A stretch of DNA of 45,565 bases from Planctomycetota bacterium (GCA_020845475.1 JADLFN010000008.1:1-45565); one strand, 5' to 3'; counted from the first letter of the stretch, positions 8,207 to 17,628 are shown. Program-made: numbers and translations. The notes: generated by a model from the letters alone, not told the origin.

Positions 8207-10099
8207 GTGTTCGAACAGGACAAGAGCCCCGAAGCCGTGCTGGCAAGACCGATGCCGCCGCGCTTTCGCCTTGCCGCTGCGCTTTTGCGGCGCATTGGTT
8301 CCGTAATGGAAAGCGGAGCGCGCGGCTCAACGCGTATCTCCCCCCTGCCCGCGGCCAAGCGCGACACCGAGCGCTCCAAGCGCCTGCTTGCGGGGTTTGA
8401 AGGCCGGCTCGACGACTCTTCCAATTTCGAAGAACTGGACGACGCCATCGAGCGCGGCGTGGACGCGCTGTTGGCAGACAATCAGAACGTCGATGCGTTG
8501 CTGCTGGTGGCGCGCGCGCTGGTACACCATGGCCACGTCGAAGACTGGCTCTATCACCCGCGCCCCTTGAAAGAGGCCCGCAGGCTGTTGCAGCTCGCGT
8601 GCGATCTCGCGCCGGAAAATCCCGTCGCGCGCGAGTGGTTGCTGCGCTGTGAACTGCTGCTGCGCCGCTTTGAAGCCGCGTCGTTCTTGCTTGATGAGTT
8701 GAAGGCTACGGGCAAGCAGCCCTATGCGCACGCGTTGGGCCGCGCGATCTATTTTGATTTGCAGGACAAGTTCAAGCTGGCCGAGCAAAGCTATGCCGAG
8801 GCTGCAGCGCTGGCCGCCGACGACGAAGCGCGCAGTTGGGCGCTGGTCTATCAGGCGCGTGCCGTTGCCAACCTGGGCGACCTGGCGCGTGCCGACGCGC
8901 TCATGGCCAAGGGCGTTCTGTCGGGGCGGCCGCACCGGCAAAGGCTTCACCTTTGGAGCAACCTCAAGTTCCACCGCAAACGCTACGAAGAAGCGTGGGA
9001 GCTGAACCGTCGCGCACTGTCATTTGGCGAGTACGAAGAAGCGATGTGGGCGCGCCAGTACCTTCTGACTTACTTCCGGAGACTGGGCTTCACGCCCAAA
9101 CCGCCCGCAGCCCTGCCTGAAGAAGTCGAAGCCAGGGTGGACGGCGTCAAGTTGTTCAGCGGCGGCAAGCCCTTTTCGGGCGATGTTACAGGCAGCAACG
9201 ACGACGAAGACTTCGTGCCTTCGGCGCGCGTGAACCTTTTTATCGAAGGTGATCATCTGCCCGTGGTCAGCGACATCGCCGATCCGGGTGCGAGCTTTGA
9301 GGGGCGCGCAAGGCTGGCGGTCCGCTTTGTGGATCCACGCACCCTTGAAAAGCAGCCGCTGATGCCGGGCGCGCGTTTTCGCACCGGCCAGTATGTATTC
9401 ATGGACGAGCGCGCGGGCACGGTGTACCACGCACTGATTGTCAAGCGCGCCGAAAAGCGCAACCCTTATCGCGATTTGCCCGAGCAGGACCGCCAGTTCT
9501 TTCGCCTTGACGACAAGGCCATGACGCGCTTTGACAAAGCGCCTTGGGACGTTCGACTTTACATCGCCGAGCACGGCTTTGATCCGCTCATGGGCGTGCT
9601 GAATTTCTGCAAACTGGTTGATTCCTTTGTGCGCCACGGCGGCGGCATCGGCGTTGACGTGGAGACCGGACTGGCCGTGCAGGGCGGCGATTGGCGCAAC
9701 GAAGGGCCGCAGTCCTTTGACGTTGCCAAGCATGTGGTCGTGCACGTTGAAGAAACCGGGCCCGACCTGTTCTGGATGCACACGCACGGCCTGTGCAAGT
9801 TCCTGCGGCCGGAACTCGAAGTTTACGGAATTCCCGGAAACCTCGTTGAAGGCGCGTGGGCGCGACTGATGGAAGCCGCCAACGAAGCCGCGACAGGTGC
9901 ATTGGTGCGCGAAGGCGAACTGGTGGGCGATGCGCACCAGCCCTTGCTGGTGCGCCGTGGCCGCGCGCGCCCCGAAGAGGACTCGAGCCACAACCTGAGG
10001 CTGCGCGTGGAATTGACCGATGTGTCTGCTACGCAGGAGCCCCTTGAAACAGGCGCTGCCCGGGGCATGGAAGCCCTGATCAAAGGCGCAGCTCAATGA
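8207..10099 (+). CDS. TPR protein with C-terminal DUF4261-like domain, unknown function
   Basis: The first half (to about residue 290) is alpha-helical TPR-like sequence, for example YAHALGRAIYFDLQDKFK and ALVYQARAVANLGDLARADA. An acidic linker (about 345-365) leads to a C-terminal domain of about 260 residues. Its segment WMHTHGLCKFLRPELEVYGI resembles the HTxGLxxFxRPELE motif I associate with DUF4261/DUF4026-type proteins; this is from memory and tentative. The start is uncertain. GTG 8207 has GGAG 5 nt upstream, ATG 8252 and ATG 8306 are alternatives, and the open frame reaches back to 8048, overlapping the divergent kinase gene. There is no signal peptide. It lies 16 nt upstream of another TPR gene, so the two are probably co-transcribed. 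Confidence 0.8.
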   Translation: MFEQDKSPEAVLARPMPPRFRLAAALLRRIGSVMESGARGSTRISPLPAAKRDTERSKRLLAGFEGRLDDSSNFEELDDAIERGVDALLADNQNVDALLLVARALVHHGHVEDWLYHPRPLKEARRLLQLACDLAPENPVAREWLLRCELLLRRFEAASFLLDELKATGKQPYAHALGRAIYFDLQDKFKLAEQSYAEAAALAADDEARSWALVYQARAVANLGDLARADALMAKGVLSGRPHRQRLHLWSNLKFHRKRYEEAWELNRRALSFGEYEEAMWARQYLLTYFRRLGFTPKPPAALPEEVEARVDGVKLFSGGKPFSGDVTGSNDDEDFVPSARVNLFIEGDHLPVVSDIADPGASFEGRARLAVRFVDPRTLEKQPLMPGARFRTGQYVFMDERAGTVYHALIVKRAEKRNPYRDLPEQDRQFFRLDDKAMTRFDKAPWDVRLYIAEHGFDPLMGVLNFCKLVDSFVRHGGGIGVDVETGLAVQGGDWRNEGPQSFDVAKHVVVHVEETGPDLFWMHTHGLCKFLRPELEVYGIPGNLVEGAWARLMEAANEAATGALVREGELVGDAHQPLLVRRGRARPEEDSSHNLRLRVELTDVSATQEPLETGAARGMEALIKGAAQ

Positions 10100-10115
10100 A
10101 CCCGGAGTTGGCGCA

Positions 10116-11216
10116 ATGCCCGAGTTGTCGGTAGCCGAAAAACTTGTGCAGGCGCTGAACATGCTTGATCCGGTCAGCGAACTGCTGGCGGGGCCGTTGC
10201 CGCAGGCCGGCAATCGCTCCGCTGCCGAAGCGTTTTTGGCCAACGCGCCAACGCTGTTTGGCCATCAGCTCGCTTTTGAAAAATTGCTGCTTTCGCTCGA
10301 TATCGCGGTTTCCGCCATCCAGGCTGATCCCACGCTGGGTGCGGGCTTTGCCTATGCTGCGGCGGCGCTCTATCGCATCGGTTTTGAAGACACGGACATC
10401 TACTCGGAAACCACCCTCGCCAACGCGCTGCCCTGGGCGCGACGCGGCGCGGATATTGAGCCGTTGTCGCCTGAAGCATGGGAGGCGCTCACTGAAATCC
10501 ATTGCTTCCTGGGTGACTTCGCGTCGGCCGAGAAATCACTGGGCGAGATTTTTTCACGCTGGGGCGACGGCGATGTTTACGCCCGAGCCGCTTTCTTGTT
10601 CTTCCGGCTTCAGGGAGATGCCGAGCAGGCCATGAACTGGGGCGCGCTGGCCTGGCAGCAGGAGTGGAACAATGATCGGCTGATCCAGACACTTTTTGCG
10701 CTGGGACAGTTGTATCGCGACAATAACCGCGTGCGCCAGGCCGCAGACGTTTACCGCGTGCTGTGCGAGCACGACCACACCAACATGTGGGGCCATCACT
10801 TCTGGGCCAAGGCGGAGTTTGAATTGGGCAACCTCAAGGAGGCCCTCGATGCCAATAGCCGCGCCATTGAACTGGGCGGCGGACACGCCTTGCGCGGCTT
10901 CCAGGAGGAAATCAAACACGCCATCGGTCGCGCCCGCATGGGCCTGAAACCAGTGACCGAGCAAATCACCAAAGCCCGAGTGGTGGCCACGCCGCCCGCT
11001 GTTGTTGAAGCGCCTCCGCCGGCGATGGTGAGCGCTCCACCGCCGCTGCAACGAATCAACGGGCCGGCAATCGGAAAGGTCGTGCCGCCTCCGCCAGCCA
11101 AGCCCACGCGCGTGGTCAAGGCGCCGCCCACGAAACGCGCAACCCGGGCGCCCGAAGTTGTTGCCCCTCCGCCACCCAAGGCGCCCGCGCCCTTAAAGAG
11201 GAAGAGGCCGGGTTAG
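10116..11216 (+). CDS. TPR protein with proline-rich basic tail
   Basis: This 366-aa protein starts at ATG 10116, with GGAG about 8 nt upstream, and follows the preceding TPR gene by 16 nt. Residues 1-275 are helical, with TPR-like units such as WEALTEIHCFLGDFASAEKS and LGQLYRDNNRVRQAADVYRV. The final 75 or so residues switch to a Pro/Ala/Val/Lys-rich tail (PPPPAKPTRVVKAPPTKRAT) ending KRKRPG. That tail is likely disordered and positively charged, suited to docking on a partner or a nucleic acid. No catalytic motif is visible. The tight spacing suggests the two TPR proteins work together, which is inference. Gene reality is well supported; the function is unknown. Confidence 0.85.
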   Translation: MPELSVAEKLVQALNMLDPVSELLAGPLPQAGNRSAAEAFLANAPTLFGHQLAFEKLLLSLDIAVSAIQADPTLGAGFAYAAAALYRIGFEDTDIYSETTLANALPWARRGADIEPLSPEAWEALTEIHCFLGDFASAEKSLGEIFSRWGDGDVYARAAFLFFRLQGDAEQAMNWGALAWQQEWNNDRLIQTLFALGQLYRDNNRVRQAADVYRVLCEHDHTNMWGHHFWAKAEFELGNLKEALDANSRAIELGGGHALRGFQEEIKHAIGRARMGLKPVTEQITKARVVATPPAVVEAPPPAMVSAPPPLQRINGPAIGKVVPPPPAKPTRVVKAPPTKRATRAPEVVAPPPPKAPAPLKRKRPG

Positions 11217-11406
11217 GTCAGTCAGGCCGCGTCGAATTTACACCTGAAATCTTGTCTGTGGAAACACTTGCGCACTTTGGGCGGGACGAGTAGTTTCTTG
11301 CGGCAAGTGACTTGTGCATAATTTGTGAATCGTAGCCCTGCGGTCGTGCGGGTCTTGGTGTGTTGTGGTTGCCAAGCCGCGCTGCTGCAGGCTCAGGGGA
11401 GAAAAC

Positions 11407-14400
11407 ATGCTTACTTCAATGCGCCTGATGGTTGTGTGTTTCATGCTGGCATGCCTGGCGTCGCCGCTGCTGGCGGGCATTCCCAGCTGCACCATCGAAC
11501 AGGCGGGCGCCCAGGTCGATCCCACCAATACGGCTTCGGTTGACTTTACGGTGACGTTCAGCGAGGACGTGACCGGTTTCAACACGACGGGTGTTGACGT
11601 GTCAAGCAGCACCGCGCCGGGCGCCGCTGTTGCGAGCGTCACGCCGGTGTCAGCCTCCATTTACACTGTCACCGTCAACGGCATGACCGGCAGCGGTCTT
11701 GTGGTTGCGACCGTTCTAGCCAACTCGGCAACATCGGTTCTGACGCCCCCGGACATGAACACGGCTTCGACAAGCACGGATAACCAGGTGACCTACGATA
11801 ACGTGGCGCCCACGGTTGCCGTCACGCTGGCCGTCGGCCAGAACGACCCGACCAACAACCCGAACATCAATTTCCGCGTGCTCTTCAGCGAGAACGTAAC
11901 AGGCTTTGACGCGACCGACGTCAGCACGGCCTCCAGCACCGCCACGGGAACGTTGGTCGTCACCGTGACGGGCGGCCCCGCCGACTACAACGTGCAGGTC
12001 ACCGGCGCGACTGGTTCGGGCAACGTGCAGATTGACGTCGCCACCAGCGCAGCCAACGACACAGCCGGCAACCCAAGCAGCGCGCCCACCAACACGGACA
12101 ACATTGTGGCTTTCGACAATGTGGCGCCCGACGTGACCATCAACCAGGGCGGCGGCCAGAGTGACCCGACGACGGTTTCCCCGATCAGCTTTGATGTGTC
12201 ATTCACGGAATCAGTGACCGGCTTTGGCGCGGGCGGAGTTGCGATTTCCGGAACCGCCGGCGGCACGCTGGTAGCGAACGTGAGCGGCAGCGGAACGACT
12301 TACACCGTCACAATTTCCGGCATGACCACCAGCGGCACTGTCATCGTAGCTATCAATGCCAGCGCCGCGCAGGATGCCGCGGGAAACGATAACAACGCAT
12401 CCACGAGCACCGATAACACCGTGCAATGGAATGAGACGCCCGTGGCGCCGGTGCTAGGCGCTCCCACCTGGCCCAGCGTTACCGTGGCAGGAAGCGATCC
12501 CAGCTTCACGGCTGCAATCACCGTGGGCCAGAACCTGAACGTTTCTTTCCCGGCTACGGACGCCAATTCCACTAACACTCTCACCACGAACGTTTCCGTG
12601 ACCGGCGGAACGCTTACCGCCGCCGCCGCTGGTTTCACCGGCTTCTCCGGCGCAAGCTTCAGCGACCCCTCTCCGGGCGTTTCTCCCCATAGCATCACGC
12701 TTGCGGGCAGCGCGGCTTCGGCGGGCACCATCACGCTGCAGATTCAGGTCAGCGACGGCACGCTGACGGACACCTACGACCTCGCAATCACGATCACACT
12801 TGGCAACGTGGCGCCCGTTCTGGGCACGCCCACGTGGCCCAGCGTCACTGTGGCCGGCAGCGACCCCAACTTCACGGCCTCGATCGCACTCGCCCAGAAT
12901 TTGAACGTCACCTTTCCGGCCACGGACGGCAACACCGGCGACACGCTGACGACAACGGTTACGGTAACGGGCGGGTCGCTAACGGCTGCGGCCGCAGGTT
13001 TCACCGGGTTCTCGGGCGCCACATTCAGTGATCCGGCGCCGGGCACGACCCCGCACAGCGTCACGCTTGCAGGCAGCGCGGCGGCCTCGGGCACCATCAA
13101 CCTCCAGGTTCAGGTGAGCGACGGCACGGTGACGGATACCTACACGCTGGTAATCACCATTGCCGCGGCAACGCCCACGGTGACGGTGACCTCGCCCAAC
13201 GGCGCGGAGAACTTGAGCGTCGGCGCTATGGTCAACATCACCTGGACCAATGGCGGCGGTTTCAGCGGCAACGTGGACATTGACCTTTCCACCAATGGCG
13301 GCAGCAGCTTCACCATCAGCGTGGCTTCCAACATCGCGAACACCGGGTCGTTTGCGTGGACGGTGCCCAACAACCCCAGCACCACTTGCCGTATTCGCGT
13401 GCAGGCCAACTCGGGCGGCACGCCGTCGGACAGTTCCAACGCAAACTTCACGATTGCAGTGGTCACGCCCGCCACGATCACGCTGCTCAGCCCCAACGGC
13501 GGCGAAACGCGCGTGATCAACTCCGGCGCGCTCATTACCTGGACCAATGGCGGTGGTTTCACCAGCAACGTCGATATTCTGTTGTCCACGGACAGCGGCT
13601 CGAGCTACCCCAACACGGTGGCCAGCAACATCGCCAATAATGGCTTCTTCAACTGGACGGTGCCCAACCTGCCCACGGCCAACGCGCGCATCCGCGTGCG
13701 CGCCACCGGCAGCGGCTCACCCAGCGACGACTCCAACGCCGATTTCACGATTGTTGCCGGCACCCTTGGTGGCGCGGTTGGACACGCCGGCGGTGTGGAC
13801 GTCGCTCGCACCGTTACGCCGGGTAAGAAGGCCGATGGCCTGCATTTCTTCATCGCAAACGATGCGCAGAGCCCGGCCGCGTTCACAGTTACCTCCATAT
13901 CCGTTTCCATCGCCACCAACGACAACAGCTCGAACCTCGCGATTTCTCACCTTGCGGGTGTGCGCCTGCAGAACGGCAGCGGCACGAACCTTGAAACGGT
14001 GCTGAACAGTGGTACGGGCTGGAGCGTGGCCGGATCGGTCGTTACGGTTACATTCGGTTCAACAACGCCGCTGACGATCGGGATACCGCTGGGTGAAAGC
14101 CGCGACTTTTATGTGGAGCTGTTCTTCACCAGCGTTTCCATCACCGGAATTCCCAGCCCTGCCTACGCATGCCGCATTGACAATAGCGGCGGGACGGCGC
14201 TCAACGGCGGCGGCACGAGCAACTATCCGGGTGTGGTCGCCGGCGGCTCGATCACACTCGTGAGTTCCGTGCCCGGCACCGATGACGAAGATGATGCCGA
14301 TAATGGCACCTGCTCGTTGGCGAGTTCTGTGAATCTCTGGCCGGCCGCGTTGTTGCTGGCGATGGCGACCTGGTTTGCGCTTCGCCGTACGCGCAGGGCA

Positions 14401-14409
14401 GTGCGATAA
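11407..14409 (+). CDS. Secreted Ig-like repeat surface protein with C-terminal Cys/TM/Arg anchor
   Basis: The start ATG 11407 is preceded by AGGGGAGA, giving exactly 1000 aa. A Sec signal peptide covers about residues 1-24 (MRLMVVCFMLACLASPLLAG). Three tandem Ig-like units of about 95 aa follow (VTFSEDVTGFN-type, Big-like). Next come two copies, about 120 aa each, beginning PVLG(A/T)PTWPSVTVAGSDP, and two copies, about 97 aa each, beginning with a V/L-S-P-N-G core and containing ITWTNGGGF (Kre9/KNH-like). A unique domain of about 190 aa precedes an acidic linker (DDEDDADNG), TCSLASS, one hydrophobic helix and RRTRR. That C-terminus resembles the tripartite MYXO-CTERM/GlyGly-CTERM sorting signals. 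The role is probably cell-surface adhesion or envelope structure. It lies upstream of the pilus genes, but a link to them is not shown. Confidence 0.9.
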   Translation: MLTSMRLMVVCFMLACLASPLLAGIPSCTIEQAGAQVDPTNTASVDFTVTFSEDVTGFNTTGVDVSSSTAPGAAVASVTPVSASIYTVTVNGMTGSGLVVATVLANSATSVLTPPDMNTASTSTDNQVTYDNVAPTVAVTLAVGQNDPTNNPNINFRVLFSENVTGFDATDVSTASSTATGTLVVTVTGGPADYNVQVTGATGSGNVQIDVATSAANDTAGNPSSAPTNTDNIVAFDNVAPDVTINQGGGQSDPTTVSPISFDVSFTESVTGFGAGGVAISGTAGGTLVANVSGSGTTYTVTISGMTTSGTVIVAINASAAQDAAGNDNNASTSTDNTVQWNETPVAPVLGAPTWPSVTVAGSDPSFTAAITVGQNLNVSFPATDANSTNTLTTNVSVTGGTLTAAAAGFTGFSGASFSDPSPGVSPHSITLAGSAASAGTITLQIQVSDGTLTDTYDLAITITLGNVAPVLGTPTWPSVTVAGSDPNFTASIALAQNLNVTFPATDGNTGDTLTTTVTVTGGSLTAAAAGFTGFSGATFSDPAPGTTPHSVTLAGSAAASGTINLQVQVSDGTVTDTYTLVITIAAATPTVTVTSPNGAENLSVGAMVNITWTNGGGFSGNVDIDLSTNGGSSFTISVASNIANTGSFAWTVPNNPSTTCRIRVQANSGGTPSDSSNANFTIAVVTPATITLLSPNGGETRVINSGALITWTNGGGFTSNVDILLSTDSGSSYPNTVASNIANNGFFNWTVPNLPTANARIRVRATGSGSPSDDSNADFTIVAGTLGGAVGHAGGVDVARTVTPGKKADGLHFFIANDAQSPAAFTVTSISVSIATNDNSSNLAISHLAGVRLQNGSGTNLETVLNSGTGWSVAGSVVTVTFGSTTPLTIGIPLGESRDFYVELFFTSVSITGIPSPAYACRIDNSGGTALNGGGTSNYPGVVAGGSITLVSSVPGTDDEDDADNGTCSLASSVNLWPAALLLAMATWFALRRTRRAVR

Positions 14410-14519
14410 GGGCGGGCGGTTGAGCAGCAATCGGCCAGCCTGTCAGGTTTCGCCTTACAAATGGGTAGGAAAAGCCGCCCAAATGGATGTTGAATAAAGA
14501 GTAGTGTCGATTCGCCCGC

Positions 14520-14549
14520 TTGACCTCGGGCGCGACTTACGGCTATGCT
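14520..14549 (+). promoter_or_regulatory. Sigma-70-like promoter for the TPR lipoprotein gene
   Basis: TTGACC at 14520-14525 and TATGCT at 14544-14549 are separated by 18 bp, about 92 bp before the chosen GTG start. This is the best promoter match in the 14410-14641 gap. The -10 region (TATGCTGGC) is repeated identically in front of pilC. Confidence 0.45.
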
Positions 14550-14641
14550 GGCGATCAACCGCTGGAAATGTTGTTGAAGTTCAAAAGAAGCTCAAAGGGG
14601 GAGCGGCGTGGCCTATGGCCATGCCGCAAAAGGGGGATCAG

Positions 14642-15376
14642 GTGCGCGCGACAACTTACATGATGATTTCACTGGTTCTGGCCGGCGTCGTTGCCTCGGG
14701 CTGCGGTGGCGGCGGGCGGCGCGTCATGCAGAACGGTGAGGAGCTCAGCATCAACCAGGAGAAATTCCTCAAGGCCGTTGAGTTGCAGCGCAAGGAAGAT
14801 TTTTTCAAGGCTCTCCGGGCCTGGGATGAAGTCATCAAGGATGAACCTCGCTACGGCCTGGCCCACTTCAACAAGGCGCTCTGCTACGACCGCATCAACT
14901 ATGTAGCCGAGGCCATGGGTGAATACGAGCAGGCGCGCAAGTACGATCCCAAGAATTCCATCATCCTCATGAACCTCGGTGAAGTTTACCTGCGTGCCGA
15001 CAATCGCCTGGCATCAGCGCTTGATGCTTTGCGCGAAGCAGCCGAGATTGACCCCTATCGTCCCGGCATTCACTTCAACCTTTCCGCTGCTTACATGCGC
15101 GCCCGCGAATGGGACAAAGCCCTGACGCACGCCGACATCGCCGTCGATCTGGTGGCCGTGCCCTCCAAGACCTCCGAGAACGGCCTCGACAAGTCCGTGG
15201 ACCTGCGCCAGCTCTCGGTTTATCTGATGCGCCAGGCGGAATGCCACATCGAGCGCGGCGAGATGGACAAAGCCAAGGCTTGCCTCGATCGCGTTGAGAA
15301 GCAATGCCACGAGACTGTGCCCGTCAAGCTTTCCGCGCGTGTTACCGACGCCGCGGCGGCTGCGCCCAAGGAGTAG
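14642..15376 (+). CDS. TPR lipoprotein upstream of the pilus motor genes (PilF/PilW-like role possible)
   Basis: I choose GTG 14642 because GGGGG at 14632-14636 sits 5 nt upstream and because the resulting 244-aa protein begins with a short lipoprotein signal. That signal is Arg, then a hydrophobic run, then the lipobox ASGC at about residue 20. The open frame extends to 14504, and ATG 14615 is an alternative. After a Gly/Arg spacer there are three to four TPR units (FFKALRAWDEVIKDEPRYGL, AEAMGEYEQARKYDPKN, ALDALREAAEIDPYRPGIH). TPR lipoproteins of this size act as PilF/PilW pilotins in type IV pilus systems. The position 152 bp before pilB fits that role, but the assignment is inference and other envelope scaffolding roles remain possible. 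Confidence 0.85.
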   Translation: MRATTYMMISLVLAGVVASGCGGGGRRVMQNGEELSINQEKFLKAVELQRKEDFFKALRAWDEVIKDEPRYGLAHFNKALCYDRINYVAEAMGEYEQARKYDPKNSIILMNLGEVYLRADNRLASALDALREAAEIDPYRPGIHFNLSAAYMRAREWDKALTHADIAVDLVAVPSKTSENGLDKSVDLRQLSVYLMRQAECHIERGEMDKAKACLDRVEKQCHETVPVKLSARVTDAAAAAPKE

Positions 15377-15402
15377 GCAATCTTCGCCACTGAAAAAAAC
15401 TG

Positions 15403-15425
15403 GGGACGCGGCTATGCCGCGTCCC
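15403..15425. terminator. Strong hairpin between the TPR lipoprotein gene and pilB
   Basis: A perfect 10-bp stem (GGGACGCGGC / GCCGCGTCCC) with a TAT loop lies 26 nt after the lipoprotein stop. No U-tract follows on the plus strand, but seven A residues precede it, so it would read as a terminator on the minus strand. It could be a dispersed REP-like element or an mRNA 3' stabiliser. Confidence 0.5.
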
Positions 15426-15528
15426 TCGATGTTGTGTGAAAAACGCAGTCGGCGAAGAAGGGCGCTGGCGACAGACCCCGCAGCGCTGTAGTCTAGTGGG
15501 CTCCAAACCAGCACTATGAAGGCGGTCC

Positions 15529-17559
15529 ATGGCAGGAACACCCAACGCGGATCCAAACAAGAAAGGGGCGACGGTTCGCTTCGTGCGCAGCGCGCCGGCT
15601 TCCGTTGCTGCCTCCCCGGGCGGAAATCCGACGACCTCCAAGATTGCGCCTGGCGCCAACCCTGGCACCAAGGCGCCGCCGCCGAATTCAACCAAAGTTC
15701 CACCCAAGCCCGTCACGGGCCAGAACCGTGCGCTTCCGCCGCTGCCCACCAGCGTCAAGGCCGTGCCGCTCGTCAACCCGGGAACGAGCCCGGCGGGCAA
15801 GCCCTCGCAGATGTCCGGGCGCGCGCCGGTTTCACAATCCGGCGCTCGTCCCGCGCGCAAGCGCCTGGGCGAGTTGCTGCGCGAAGCCAACGCAATCGAA
15901 GAAGATCAGCTCGAACACGCCCTGAAGATCCACCGCCAGACCGGCAAGCAGCTCGGCCGCGTGCTCGTGGAAGCCGGCTTGATTGAAGAAAGCGAACTGA
16001 TCAAGTATCTGGCGATCAACCTGAACGTGGATTGGGTGGATCTCGCGGGAGAAGGTGTTGTTGACGGCAATTCAGTGCTGGCGATCCCCGAGAAGCAGGC
16101 CCGCCGTTTCCACCTGCTGTGCTTCAAGACTGTCAATGAAGAACTGCAAGTCGCGATGGCCAACCCGGCCGACGTAATCGCGATTGACACGATCAAGACC
16201 GTGTCGGGCAAGCCGGTTCGCGTTTACATCGCCACGCGCATCCAGATCGCCGACTCGATCGACAAGCACTACGCCCAGCAATATTCCCTCGACCAGATGG
16301 GCGAGGACCTCAAGAACGCCGCCGAAGCCGAGTTGATGGCCGAAGAGGTCGAAAAGAAAGGCATCGACAAAGAGGCAGCGGAAGCCGCGTCTGATGCGCC
16401 GGTGGTGAAATACGTAAACGCCACGCTCAACGAAGCCATCAGGCAGCGCGCCAGCGACATTCACTTTGAGCCCTTTGAACACGAAGTGACTGTGCGCTTC
16501 CGTATTGACGGCGCGTTGCGCGAAGTGACGGCGCCGCCCAAGCGCATGTTCAACGCGGTGGTCTCGCGCATCAAGATCATTTCAAACCTTGATATCGCCG
16601 AGCGCCGCCTGCCTCAGGACGGTCGCGCCAAGCTTAGGCTCACCGATCGCGAAATCGATTTGCGCGTTTCAACGCTGCCCGTTGTTCACGGTGAGAAGGT
16701 CGTGTTGCGAGTGCTGGACAAAACTGCGACCACGCTCGACATCAACGATCTCGGCTTTGACCCGATGACGCTCAAAGAAATGAAGCGCGTGCTGCAGTCG
16801 CCGCACGGCGTCATGGTGCTCACGGGGCCCACGGGTTCGGGCAAAACGACCACGCTGTATTCGATGTTGAAACACGTTTACTCGCCCGAGGTCAACATCG
16901 TCACGGTTGAAGACCCCGTGGAATACCAGTTGCCCGGCATCAACCAGGTGCAGGTGAAGTCGCACATCGGCATGACCTTCGCCAGCGCCCTTCGAAGCAT
17001 CCTGCGCCAGGACCCTGACGTGGTCATGGTGGGTGAGATGCGCGACCAGGAAACGCTCGAAGTCGCGGTGCGAGCGGCCCTTACCGGTCACTTGGTGTTC
17101 AGCACGATTCACACCAACAGCGCCGTGGCAACCGTAACTCGTATGGCGGACATGGGCCTTGAGCGATTCATGATTACATCGTCGCTCATCTGCGCGATCT
17201 CGCAGCGCCTGATCCGCATGATTTGCCCGAAGTGCAAAGAGCCCTACGAAGCCAGCGCCGCTTTGAAAAAGCAGCTCGTTGATTCCTTCCACCAGGAAGT
17301 GGATATCGAGCTGTTCAAGGGCAAGGGCTGCGAGAAGTGCAACGGCACCGGCTACAAGGGTCGCCTCGCGGTGCACGAATACATGACGATGACGCCCAAG
17401 CTGCGCGAAATGATTCTCGAAAAACGCCCTGAGCGCGAAATGGAAGAAGAGTGTTTGCGCGTGGGCATGAGAAACCTGCGCCAGAGCTGCTTCATGAAGC
17501 TGCTTGACGGTTTGACGACTTTGGAAGAAGCTGTGTCGCTGTTCTACGAGGACTTCTAG
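15529..17559 (+). CDS. pilB: Type IV pilus assembly ATPase PilB (GspE family)
   Basis: This 676-aa cytoplasmic hexameric ATPase powers pilus extension. An unusual N-terminal extension of about 110 residues is rich in Pro, Ala, Gly and Lys and looks disordered. A MshEN/T2SSE N-terminal domain follows (RKRLGELLREANAIEEDQLE). The secretion ATPase core has Walker A GPTGSGKT with Lys439, the Asp-box and Walker B region DPDVVMVGEMRD, the His-box LVFSTIHTN, and a tetracysteine zinc motif (CPKCKEPYE ... CEKCNGTGYKGR) characteristic of PilB/GspE extension ATPases. The retraction ATPase PilT follows 69 bp later and PilC lies further on. Type II secretion GspE is the alternative, but the adjacent pilT favours type IV pili. 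Confidence 0.95.
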   Translation: MAGTPNADPNKKGATVRFVRSAPASVAASPGGNPTTSKIAPGANPGTKAPPPNSTKVPPKPVTGQNRALPPLPTSVKAVPLVNPGTSPAGKPSQMSGRAPVSQSGARPARKRLGELLREANAIEEDQLEHALKIHRQTGKQLGRVLVEAGLIEESELIKYLAINLNVDWVDLAGEGVVDGNSVLAIPEKQARRFHLLCFKTVNEELQVAMANPADVIAIDTIKTVSGKPVRVYIATRIQIADSIDKHYAQQYSLDQMGEDLKNAAEAELMAEEVEKKGIDKEAAEAASDAPVVKYVNATLNEAIRQRASDIHFEPFEHEVTVRFRIDGALREVTAPPKRMFNAVVSRIKIISNLDIAERRLPQDGRAKLRLTDREIDLRVSTLPVVHGEKVVLRVLDKTATTLDINDLGFDPMTLKEMKRVLQSPHGVMVLTGPTGSGKTTTLYSMLKHVYSPEVNIVTVEDPVEYQLPGINQVQVKSHIGMTFASALRSILRQDPDVVMVGEMRDQETLEVAVRAALTGHLVFSTIHTNSAVATVTRMADMGLERFMITSSLICAISQRLIRMICPKCKEPYEASAALKKQLVDSFHQEVDIELFKGKGCEKCNGTGYKGRLAVHEYMTMTPKLREMILEKRPEREMEEECLRVGMRNLRQSCFMKLLDGLTTLEEAVSLFYEDF

Positions 17560-17598
17560 TACGTGTTTCTTGCTTCGTGCTCCGAAGCTGGCCAGCGC

Positions 17599-17619
17599 GA
17601 AACACGAAACACGAGACAC
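17599..17619 (+). repeat. 7-bp stutter repeat (GAAACAC) in front of pilT
   Basis: Three tandem heptamers (GAAACAC, GAAACAC, GAGACAC) run directly into GAGGA, the Shine-Dalgarno sequence of pilT. The inverted octamer CGTGTTTC occurs at 17562-17569, so the pilB-pilT spacer can fold into a hairpin. The element accounts for most of the 69-bp spacer. Confidence 0.6.
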
Positions 17620-17628
17620 GAGGAACCC

